A DNA stretch of 64,000 nucleotides from Vitis vinifera (Eukaryota; Streptophyta; Magnoliopsida; Vitales; Vitaceae): assembly GCF_030704535.1 (NCBI RefSeq), contig NC_081817.1, forward strand, positions 325,001 to 389,000, given 5' to 3'. Made by a program: the position numbers and the translations under genes. A model generated the notes under the pieces. That model was given only the letters and a program-made list of their open reading frames with translations, was not told the DNA's origin and did no database searches. Each line of letters opens with the position of its first letter. Positions within the stretch are counted from its first letter, which is position 1. This document shows, piece after piece, positions 1 to 10,617 of this stretch.

Positions 1-1220
1 AGGGTCATCTTACTTCTACCTTAACCATGAGAATCCGGATTTAAATCAATTCTCACCCGTGTCAACAAAAAAGTTTTACACAGGGTGATGAAAAGCATAT
101 AATAGAAAATTCTGATACCTGTCTCCTTTAAATCTTTTTATTTTTGTTTCAAAAATATTTATTTTTTTAATTTCTTTACTTTTCAAATTTTAAATTAAAC
201 ATAATTTATAACTAAATAAATATTATAAATATTTATATATTTATAAAGATGAAAATGAAAAAAAATCGTTAAAATAATATTTATTTAATATTATATATAA
301 TTATAATTGAGCCAATCTGAAACAAAATCATAAGCACAACCCTTAAATTCATTTCAAACTTGTTTATATTTATTTCAACCTTGTCGAATGGGTGTCATGG
401 ATACCTGAAAAAATTGGCCTATTGTTATCCCTACTTCTACCCTCAATTTGATATCCCTATCTTTCCCATACCAAATAAAAATAAAATTTAACTAATGCGT
501 TTTTATTTTGTCACATGATTCAAATTATTTTTCTAATATGATAAGGTTTAACTTATTATACTCCTGTTTGATGGGTTCAAATTGATCAAAACTTTTGATA
601 ATAGAGAATAAAAACATTTTATACATATTTATAACCCAAAAATGGATTAATTATTATTATTATTAAGAAAAGACTAAGGAAGAAGATGAGAAAAAGAAAA
701 TAATTTTAACATTGAGAAAAAAAATTAAAAGGGAAAACTTAAATTAAGGTATTTATTTTACTAAAAATGGGAATGATGGACAACATTTTCAATTTAGAAA
801 CTAAGAACGGATTTTAAAAAATAAAATTTTATTTTAAATCAACTACTAAAAATAGTTTTGTGGATATTATTTACAAAGAAAAACTTAAAAGTATTTTAAA
901 ATTTTTCTCAAAAAATCTAAAAACGCTTGAAATTTATATTTGAAAAAAACAACATATTTTTATTTAAAATAAGAAATTAAGAATTGAAGAAGAGTTGTAA
1001 TAATGAAAATGAGGATTATTCTTAGAATATCGGAGCTCAAGGAAAACACATTAAAATATACTAAACTAGTAGCGATTATGTACGCAAGTTGCGGGAGTCT
1101 TGAGTCTGTCTACCCTGCGGTGGTATCTGTGGGCGAACGCCGAGGTCCCAGGACAATCAGAGGAGTTTTACGACACCCTTTCTCCTGGAAACGCCCGGCT
1201 GACTCTGTGACGAATGGTTA
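1..1220. other. AT-rich intergenic DNA and presumed ATE1 promoter
   Basis: No supportable coding region is visible here. The first kilobase is strongly AT-rich with poly-A/T runs. The GC content rises sharply from about 1080 to 1220, directly before the ATE1 start codon, as expected for a plant core promoter and 5' UTR. No clear TATA box could be assigned. The short open frame at 1003-1221 ends at the ATE1 start and is probably leader sequence. Confidence 0.6.
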
Positions 1221-2631
1221 ATGGCGGGGAAGACGAGGAACGAGGCAAGCAGTAGCAGAAGTGGGGGCGGTGGGAGTAACAGAGGCGAAAGCGTGGTGGT
1301 GGATGTGGGCAGGCGGAGAAGCACTTGTGGGTATTGTAGATCCGGTGCTCGCACCAGTATTTCTCATGGTCAGTGTCTCTGATGAGTCCGATCGCTTGGT
1401 CTCTCTGGGTTTGTTTTTGTTCTGCTGGGTTTTGGTTTTACCGATTCATTTCTTCATTTTGATTGACTGGTTGTTTCGTTTGTTTGATTGACTGATTGAT
1501 TATTCTGTTGCTGGGGTTTTCGATGGTGTCTGCTTGAATTCTATTTCATGGTTCTGTTGGTTGATTGATAGGAAGGAGATGAATTCTGTTGCTGAACGTG
1601 TGAATTGAAGTCAATGATCGGATATTAGTGTTTTCGATTATTAAAATTGAGATGGTTTTAAGGGGTTTGTGAATTCAATTAGTATAGGAGCTTCTGAAAC
1701 TTATAGATTCTACTCGCCCAAAGTAAGTAGAGCTTTGTTTTAGCTGTCAATGTTGAGGGGTTCTGAAAGTCGGATGGTATTGAGGGGTTTTATCCCCTCA
1801 AAGGGTGGTTCCAATGTTGAACAACGGGTTGAATTGTGTGTCGGGTTGGATAGATGGCGGTGAAGTTTGGTTCTTTGTTGAAATGGTTCTTGTTTTTGTC
1901 TCAGTGAAAATTCATTGAATTGTTTAACTCGAGTGGCATCCTCGGGGCAAAACCCCAGGATTGTAGTCCATTTTCTTCTTTAATGTGATATTAGCATTTC
2001 TTATGTTTTAGTTCATTAGCCTGAATTCCAATGTTATGTGGAAGGTTCCTGATGAGGATGAATATTCAAGATATATATCAAGAAAGGGAATTAGTATTAG
2101 TTGTAATTAAAGTAGGATTATTATTACTTGGAATTAAATTAGGATTGGTATTTGTTGGAGTCTAATTAGGATTAGCTAGTTGAGTTATAATATAATTAGA
2201 ATTTGAGTCATGATAGGTTATTAGAGTCCTAGTAGAATAGGTTATTAGAGTCCTAGTAGACTTTGGATTTCTTAGAGAAGCCTATAAATAGGCTAATCAA
2301 TGTAAATCAAATAAAATGAACTTTGATGAATAATATTATACGTTCTTTCATTGCAAGGTTGCAACCCTCAATGGTGAGACTCCATTGATTTTCTTCTAGG
2401 TGAGACTCCTAGAAGGCCTTAGTGAGACTCTAAGGTTTTCCATCTTTTCTTCATTATTTCTTCTTTCTCTCTATTTCTTATCTTATAATTTTCTCTACCA
2501 TAAAGTTTATTCCTTGTTCCTCTCCTTACACCCTAAAAATAAAACCCTAGCCCACCTACCCTTGAGTGTAGGCAACCATCCTAGGGTTGTCCTACATCAG
2601 TTCCCCAATTAATTAGAGCAATTCTGAAATG

Positions 2632-2680
<49 letters not shown>

Positions 2681-5600
2681 CTCAAACACTAGCATAAGTT
2701 CCACTGTTCTCTTTCTCTCTCCCTTACTCACACGCCTGTGCATTCATGTAAAAATATTCATATTAACTATTTGAGGGCTAAAAAAAGGGTGAGTTCATCT
2801 ATGAAAAGTTTAAATTTCATTTACAAATGACTGACTGTTAGGACATTGACCAGTGGAAGTAGTTGTTACACTTTTTTTTTTTTTTTCTTTTTTGGCTATC
2901 CATGTCTATGTATCAATGCAAATAAAAGTTTAGACATCAATTTTTTTCCCACTTGATTTTGCAGGTTTATGGGCACATAGCATTACAGTTGATGACTACC
3001 AAGGTTGGCAACTTTAACTTCTTGATATATCTTGTGAAATTGACAATTATTATGTGTGATCACCAAATATGGAAATTCCTATAATTGTTTGGAGATGAGA
3101 TATCAACATACTTTATCAGTCTTAGCCAGTGCATTGGGGAAATAAAGATTTGGACAATGGTATATGGAATTCTTGGTCTACCTGACAACTGGAATCAAAG
3201 TTTTGTCGTATCTTGGAGAAAGTAGTTGATAGTTGAAATATAATATGTGGACTTGGAGAAAGGTACAACTAGATTCCAGTAATTGAACAAAGAACCATTC
3301 ACTAAGAGGGTGTTTGGTAAATCTACTTAATAACTTAATATGGCTTAATGACTTACTTCAAGTTATTAAGCATGTTTGGTGAAGTAACTTAATATTGTAA
3401 CTTAAACTTAAAAATGACTTTGATTAATCAATTTAATGACTTAATACAACTTAATAACTTGAACATAATTTAATTTAAAGTCATTTTAAGTTATTAAACA
3501 TTAAGTAGTAAGTTTTATCAAATACCCTCTAAGTCACAAAAATGTAAATTAGTTGAAATTAGCTGAGCTGCAATGTTGATCAGGCAAATGCCCATGGCAA
3601 CTTTACAAGTTGTAGAACCTGAACTAAGGGGATGTTGGATAAAATTAAATCAAATAAAAAGCAATCATGGTGATGGAAGGGAAACGTTTTCAACCCATGC
3701 TTGCATAGTTGTTTAGCATGGCGAAGCAATTTTCTTTCTTTGCTGGTTTTACTGAGTCATGTCTTTCTTTCTTTTCTTTCTGGCTAGGGTAAACTAGAGT
3801 AATGCTGTTCTTTTTCTTTGTAAACATGATTTGTCGGCCTGGGCAATTGCGATGTTTATAAATCACTACTATTTTCTTATAGAGTTTTTGGTTTTCTTAG
3901 TTCTGTAACTAAGATGGAGCATTGGGAGAAAAAACTGTAGTAAGCGTCAATTTAAATGTTTTATAGTTTTTTTTTGTGCTATAATTTATTTTGATTTTCC
4001 TATTTCAACTTTAATGCTCTGGAAGATCTTCTTGACCGAGGTTGGAGAAGATCTGGCTCATTCCTTTACAAACCCGAGATGGAAAGGACATGCTGCCCTT
4101 CTTATACTATCCGTCTGAGAGCAGATGATTTTGTTCCTTCTAAAGAGCAGCTTCGAGTTTCTAAACGAATGCAAAGGTATTGTTATGAATACATCCTATT
4201 CCTTTCTTGTTTGTTGAATTGGTTGTCATATTTTTATGGAATCACCTGAAAGACTGCATTATACCATACTGATGAGATTGCTTTTTCACGTGGAAGTTGT
4301 AGGGCTAGCGTAGATTGTGGGCTAGTTGAGACCACATACTGAATGTTTAATGAATTAGCCCCTTTAATGTTGCCAGATCATTCTGAATATTAGCAAAATG
4401 TAGTTCTGCTTTCTTCTGAATTCAGTTCATATTGAGTACTAACAGCAGAATTACTTTGCCTAGGTTTCAAGATGGAACTTTGAGTGTGAAAAAACAAGAT
4501 AAAATCAATGATGGGCCTAAAACTTCAAAGAGTTCAGGCAGCAGTATCCATCATGAAGTTTCAGGCTCAGCAGCAAAGGGGACATTGGCTGGTAAGGATG
4601 AAGAGAAGAATAAGGTGGAAGCATTTATGCATTATTTGTCAGACCAAATTGATAATGCAGTATGTGCATGCACTGAAAGCGGGGAGTTCCTTTGTGACAT
4701 CCAATTACCAAAAGCTTCTGTCAAAATGGTTTTGCCAGCCAAAAGAAAACTACAAGTGGAAGGATCAGAAGATCTTTTATACTCCAGCAACATTTCATTT
4801 CAGATAGCAGCCACTTTAAGGAGGGCACAATCAGCTGAGAAGGATGTGCCCCATTCAAAGTTGTCAAGACATAATGCGGAAGAAGATGTGTCATCTATTG
4901 CATTTTTACCAAAAACCATTGCAGAAAAGTTGGCCAGTTCTTTAAATCATATGGCGAAAGTCTCTGGTATGTTGATAAGAGCTTGCAATGGGCACATTAA
5001 TTTCTATTCTGCTAGAAAAGGTAATTTTCTGAGTGAAGGGATTCAAATAGTTAATGGTGCTAAGGAATCCCCCACTGGAAGTGGAAGTGAGGGAGGTTGT
5101 TTGAAGAAGAGCTCTGAATGTCCTCAGGGTAAACGACGGAAGCTTGAAATCCGTCTGAAAAGGTCCAGTTTTGATCCAGAAGAATTTGCCTTGTACAGAA
5201 GATATCAGATTAAAGTGCACAATGACACACCCGAGCATGTCATGGAAAGCTCATACAGGAGATTCCTTGTTGATACTCCCTTAGTATTTGTTCCACCAAC
5301 TGGTGATGACACGGTTCCCCCTTGTGGCTTTGGCTCTTTCCATCAGCAATATGTGATTGATGGCCGGCTAGTTGCTGTTGGTGTCATAGACATCCTTCCT
5401 AGATGTTTGTCAAGTAAATATTTATTCTGGGACCCAGACCTAGCTTTTCTATCACTAGGAAAGTACTCAGCCCTGCAAGAAATAGGTTGGATAAAAGAGA
5501 ATCAAGCTCATTGTCCAAGCCTTGAATACTATTATCTTGGCTATTACATTCACTCTTGCAGCAAGATGAGATATAAAGCAGCATATCGCCCATCTGAGCT

Positions 5601-6692
5601 TCTCTGTCCTCTTCGTTACCAGTAAGTTATTTTTCTGTCCCTGGCAATAGACTTATGATTTTATTTTTCTGTAGCTAATTTATATAATCGACTAGCATCC
5701 AAGTTCCGGGCTCATGTAGTTATGTACCCCATACCTAGAGGCAAGGCACTTACTTATGCATCACTTACCATGAAATGGCCCCTGCTGGAGAAAATTTAAA
5801 ATACCTGATAATCATCATGCTTGGACAACATTGGACTCCCTAATCAAATTATCCTTATCTGGCATTTCTCTTTTCAGGTGGGTTCCATTTGATATTGCCA
5901 GGCCTTTACTTGATAGGCAGCCATATGTTGTCTTGTCAGATTTTGCTGTCTTACAAAATGGAGAGTCCACACCACATGTTCCTGAAAATCTCATGGAAAT
6001 GCAACATAATGGCCTTAATGAAGAAGATGCAAATGACATTGATGATGAAGAAATGGACGATGCTGATTTTGTGAATTCTGATGATGAATCAGATTCAGAA
6101 GCCAATGGTCCAACATCAGTTGAAATAGAAGATGGTGATGTTAGTAATGTTTTGATTGGATTGAAACGATCCTGTGTGAGGTTCAAGGTATGTTTACTCA
6201 ATCCTCTGAAACGATCCTGTGTGAGGTTCAAGGCATGTTTGCTCAATGCTCTGAAGCAAGGTAAACCCAAAAGGGGATGGAAAACAAAGAAAAAATAGTT
6301 GGTTCTCTATCTCTGTTGCAGTTCTTTTTTCTGGGGATTCCAGTTTCTCCCAAGGATGCCCCATGCCAAAGTTCTGATTAATCAAACTGTTCCAGGGTTG
6401 GAATTTGGAAAATGGTCATCTGGGCCAATGTAGGAAGTCCACACTTGCTCCCCTCATGTGTTACTATTCATTGACCTGCCTTGAAAAGATTCAAAATATA
6501 AGAAATGCTACATAGTTCAAAACTTCCCTTTTTTCTCATTTGTCACTGATTTCATTTTAATCCTTTTGTTTGAAGGATCTGCAACATGCTTTTGGTCCCA
6601 GTGAACGTGCTTACTTGGAAACACAGTTGCGCAGATACATGAGGGCTGTGGGTGCTGAGGTCGCTGGTCGAATGGTTTATTCCCTGGGGTGA
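1221..6692 (+). CDS. ATE1: ATE1, arginyl-tRNA--protein transferase (arginyltransferase)
   Basis: Transfers arginine from Arg-tRNA to N-terminal Asp, Glu or oxidised Cys of proteins, marking them for the Arg/N-degron (PRT6) pathway; cytosol and nucleus. Coding exons: 1221-1368, 2965-3003, 4026-4176, 4464-5621, 5878-6187, 6576-6692, total 1923 bp and 640 residues, close to the roughly 630 of Arabidopsis ATE1. All introns are GT-AG and phases agree. The N domain has C36-x2-C39 and the C85-C86 pair, which match the cysteines reported to bind an iron-sulphur cluster in ATE1 proteins. The C domain keeps the family blocks GSFHQQYVIDGRLVAVGVID, ILPRCLSSKYLFWDPD and LGYYIHSCSKMRYKAAYRPS, which form the GNAT-like catalytic fold. 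The start is the only ATG giving the conserved STCGYCRSGARTSISHG segment. An acidic linker (residues about 535-580) follows. Oddity: the exon 5 donor lies in a 45-bp tandem repeat, so a longer isoform is possible. Confidence 0.96.
2050..2599. mobile_element. Solo LTR in ATE1 intron 1
   Basis: A 550-bp block begins TGATGAGG and ends CTACATCA. It is flanked by a perfect 5-bp direct repeat GTTCC at 2045-2049 and 2600-2604, the signature of an LTR retrotransposon insertion. Inside there is a TATA box (TATAAATA, 2283-2290), a 23-24 bp direct repeat around 2214-2260, and a T/C-rich tail, consistent with LTR promoter structure. No internal region or second LTR is present, so this is a solo LTR left by recombination between LTRs. 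The TATA box points in the same direction as ATE1 (+). Superfamily cannot be assigned from the LTR alone; copia is a guess. Confidence 0.85.
2634..2678. repeat. (TA)n microsatellite
   Basis: Uninterrupted TA dinucleotide run of about 22 units in ATE1 intron 1, just downstream of the solo LTR. Likely length-polymorphic. Confidence 0.97.
3306..3529. mobile_element. Tourist-like (PIF/Harbinger) MITE in ATE1 intron 2
   Basis: A 224-bp non-coding element with imperfect terminal inverted repeats. The left end reads GAGGGTGTTTGGTAAA, and the right end is its near complement, finishing TATCAAATACCCTC. It is flanked by the trinucleotide TAA on both sides (3303-3305 and 3530-3532). The TGTTTGG terminal motif and 3-bp TWA target duplication are typical of Tourist-type MITEs. 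The interior is AT-rich with repeated CTTAATAACTTAA-like words. Confidence 0.82.
6164..6253 (+). repeat. 45-bp tandem duplication spanning the ATE1 exon 5 donor
   Basis: Two adjacent near-identical 45-bp units start at about 6164 and 6209. Both contain AAACGATCCTGTGTGAGGTT followed by CAAG. In the first copy the exon edge is AAG|GTATGT; in the second it is AAG|GCATGT. Read without splicing, the units encode a repeated 15-residue segment beginning LKRSCVRFK. Confidence 0.95.
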
Positions 6693-7997
6693 CTGATTCT
6701 GTTTCTCAGAAGTCAGATGAATATTCCAGAGAGATTTGAATTGCTGTCCAAATCATCTGTGGTGATCAAATTGGAGCTGAAAGGAAACTGCTGCAGAGTT
6801 ATTCATTTCTTGGATTCAAAATTATTTTTATTTGCTGGATTAAATGAACTGGGATTTGGATGAGTGGTCTGGACTCTGAATTTTTTTGTAGATACAGATT
6901 ACAGGATACATTCTCATCCATGTTGGGAAAATAAACCTACTTTGCCCTTTTGAAATGAAAATGGAATACATCTCCAACAAGTTTTACCTTTTAAATTTTT
7001 ACGACTTCCAGCTCTTTGCAGATGTCTGATCCTTACAATGTAGCCCACGTTATATTTGTATTAGTTCATAATCCACATAGCTTCGAGGAGCATCTTTGCT
7101 GGATACTTGCCATAAGGAGAGCCAGTCTTTACTAATTTTCCTAAAAACATAAGCATGGATGTTCATTGCCTTTAGATTTCCAATTATTTCGAGGCCTTAT
7201 ATCATGTTAAATAACCAATTTGTCTAAAACTTTAAGCTGTAAAGGGGACTTGAAGAATGAGGTATTTAGAAATGCCTGACTACTCGCACAAATCTCCCAC
7301 TTGTCCATTGCTGACAAATTTTTATTCACAACAAGCCAACCCAGCTTAATCGATCACGAGAGTCAACTCACAGCTAACTCTGCCTTGAGCAGTGATCTTC
7401 CAATTTACTTAAGCAAGTGGATAAATTATATTAATTGGAAATTAGGAGAGATGTCCTCTGAAGGTGAACCCCTCAATTTAATATATTGTCATCTACATTC
7501 ATTGAAATTTGAACCAGTTTCATCATGACTTCATCGAAAACTAAGAAAAAGAAGTTTAAGTCGATCAATTTATCAGCAAAGTTCAAGTTCGGCGGCAGAG
7601 CATGGACCAAGAAAGATTAGCCTTGTTTGTGTGTTAGAGAATATTTGGGGCTTGGTAAAGACAGTCATGGCTACACCAAGAGCAATATCTACTACCATCA
7701 CAAACATTTGTTAGGCTGAGGATTAGGTAATTATTGGATGCTTTCTTAGTAAGTTGAAAGCAATCCATAGTTTAATAATCAGATATTCATAGTTACAGCC
7801 TAATTGATGTGAGTTTCACTTGAGATATGTTTGTGTGTCAAACACGAGTGACTGATAAAAAGTCTGCATTCATTTTATTGGGGCAAGCTGGGCAAGCCAG
7901 GAAAGCCACTCAAATGAGAAATTGCCAATTCCAGAATCCACGAGTCAAATAAGAACAATAGGGGTTCCAAGAATGTACATTTTGAAATAAAGGTTAA
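6693..7997. other. Convergent 3' UTR/intergenic region between ATE1 and the Yippee-like gene
   Basis: No coding sequence is supported. The left part is presumably ATE1 3' UTR; it contains an AATAAA at about 6930. The right part is presumably the 3' UTR of the minus-strand Yippee-like gene. Everything here is also present, diverged, in the second duplication unit (13.74-15.0 kb). Confidence 0.65.
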
Positions 7998-10617
7998 TCA
8001 TGCGTCATCTGCATCACTTCCACCAACATGAGCTTCTGGAGTGATCCAGTAGTTGCTTCCATCAGGACCCGAGACCTTAAACCTGTCCCATCAGCAATAC
8101 ACCCATCTCAAACACTTCAATTTAGTTTTATCGTATCAGGAACAGATTTTCCTAAAAATGAGTCTACATACCGTTCAAGGACAGACTTTCCTTCTTTGTA
8201 CTTCTGGGCCTTTTCATGGGCAGTCTCCTGAAAGAAATCATTCAAATAACAAACGGCTACATTTTGAGAACATACACAATTCATGTTTTATTTTTGCTTT
8301 TGTTTTTTCAAATAGATCTTACATATCTCCATCCCACAATGGATCCACACCCAACACAGAATATGTCAGCAACAGTGTGCATTCCTGTCATCATCATCCT
8401 CTCTTCATGCACTCCAACAGAGACATTCACACTGTAAAACAATGGGAATCAAGCTCCTAAATCTGTAAGCATGTAGACACAAATAACCCTTTTCTAATAT
8501 GTAAAAACCTCTGTATGTAACTTGGAACTTGACTTAATTGCATCCATGACAATCCCTGCTCATATTTAGGTCATCCGGTTAATTTTATTACCTGCAGTTC
8601 CCATCAAACTCATCTCTCCTGTCCTGTTCAGATATTTATATACAGACTGCAAACAGCAGACTGCTTGAAAGAATGATGCCTTAGGGCAACCAGTGGCTAT
8701 TCTCTTGCTATATGGTCAACAAATATTCACATTACTTCAAAGAAATTCACAACCTTTTGAAGCTGCAATAAACTAAATTTATCATTGCACACAAAAACAT
8801 ATGAAGTATGTAGGAAACTAGCATGTGAATCTTCAAATGGATAGGTACACCGTGAGAAAGAGATTACTAGCTGAATTTCATTGAAATGTGCATGCATAAA
8901 CAGTAAACTTTTTCAATGGCATTACGTTTCACTACCATTTTATCACACTGACAAACATTAGGGTTTTCTGTTCCATATAAAGTTGCTCCCAGAAAGTGAT
9001 ATTCGGTATTGACATATAAGAATGGGGTGGCTAATTAAGGAAAACTTACACCTTATTGAAGAGATAAGCTTTTCCATGCCTGCAGTGGAAAGACTGAATA
9101 AAAGAACACAGGCAAAACATGCTGTCAGAATTTTTACTTCCCAAAGACTCCAATTAACACGCACTGGAGACTGAAAATGGCAAAAAGAATGAAAAATGTA
9201 GTATAAAAAGAACTTCCAATGAAAACAATCATGGAAATATATCCCCAATATCACCCCGACCAAGGCCCTTGAAATTAAAAACATCAATATGCGAGAAGTT
9301 TCCTTCTAATGGGCCCAGGCAATGGACAGGTCTGTGGTAGATCAAGTTTATACATGGAAATGTGCATCCAATTACAAGGAAAAGAAATCATGATCAAGAC
9401 GATAAAATTTTTTTACGATAAGAAGAAAAAAACTCAGTGGAATTCCCATTGGACTATTTTGTGCAAATAAGCTTCCCTGAGTATGAGGAAAACATGCAAG
9501 TCTTTTTAGGCAATAAGTCCTTCAAAAATTATTAAAATGCTGGGGCAGTCTTTTCAATACCAAGGTTTTCAAGTGTACTTGTTCAACATTAGAGATCCAA
9601 ACACAAGGCATGAACAACAAATTGACTCAGCATTGCCCTAACTACTCAGTTTTTGGTATTAATGGAGAATGCCACTGGTCTCCACAGGACCGCAACTTTT
9701 CACTTTTCTCACAATAAAAAGAAAGCACGTTTCAATGAATAGCTTTCATCATTTCTTCAACAATTTTCAAGGTCATAAAAAAAGGTAACAACTCTAATCT
9801 CTAACCCGGTTGAAACGGAAACATCAATTCTGTATTGGAGACCTAGAGAAAAATCAAGACTAAGTAATTGAAACAAGATGATAACATCCAAAAATCACCA
9901 AAAGAACAGAGCTATGACATCCAATTAGCTTTCGAGTCAAAGAGTTTCATCACTAGCCCTGGGAACTAACAACAGACAACACAAATTTTTTCATGAAAAT
10001 TAACACAAAAGAATTACTAGATCTTAAAAACAACTCAATCACACCATAATGGAGCAATTAAAATGAGAATTTGCCATAAAAAAAACGAGAAAACCCTAAA
10101 TGGGGTATCCTCAGTTTTTTCATTTCTGAAATGGTAAAGAAGGGATCCTCCAATGAGGCATCATAAACGCTCTCGAGGCAATAATCCAAAAGAAAACAGA
10201 ACCCCTGGCCAGATCCCCCTCTGAAACAATCTGCAGAATTACAAAGAAAAACCCAAAAGCCCTTCATTCATCATATGGATCTTCCTTCAATTCTTCATCA
10301 CCAACAAAAAAATCCTATCACACCAAACAAAATTCCCAAAACCCAACATCTCAATTCTCAGAACCACAAATGGCACGCCTACCCATCATCAACAACACCC
10401 GCAAAATCAGAACCCAACAAAAACTAGACAAAACAAACAAAGTCAACAAAACCCAACAGAAAATTTCACAAGACTGAAACAACAATCCAACTGGGCAAGG
10501 ATTTAGGAAGAGAAAAACAACCTTAGAGACGATGTCCTCACTGAGAGCAAGATGGGTCCGGCAGTGCTTGCAGCTGTAGATCTTGCCCTCAAGACTAACC
10601 ACAAAAAGCCTCCCCAT
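7998..10617 (-). CDS. Yippee-like zinc-binding protein, copy 1
   Basis: Small conserved Yippee-domain protein. Family members have a CULT-like zinc-bound beta fold; the animal homologue YPEL5 belongs to the GID/CTLH E3 ligase, but the role of plant versions is poorly known. Exons on the minus strand, 5' to 3': 10522-10617, 9050-9093, 8323-8431, 8172-8227, 7998-8082; 390 bp, 129 residues, the usual family length. Zinc ligands are C16-x2-C19 and C72-x2-C75, spaced by exactly 52 residues as the family requires. Conserved blocks include [38 protein letters not shown] and [14 protein letters not shown]. All introns are GT-AG with consistent phases. The start MGRLF is the standard one. A 5' UTR intron between about 10641 and 10808 is suggested by splice-like sites. 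It is convergent with ATE1 and duplicated at 15.0-17.5 kb. Confidence 0.95.

Noticed and set aside
1003-1491. Two short plus-strand frames near the ATE1 start
   Set aside because: The second (1261-1491) is a shifted frame over ATE1 exon 1 and intron 1. The first is upstream leader sequence. Neither resembles a protein family.
3721-3850. Possible extra ATE1 exon in intron 2
   Set aside because: Intron 2 to exon 3 joins in phase and yields the conserved YQDLLDRGWRRSGSF run, so no further exon is needed.
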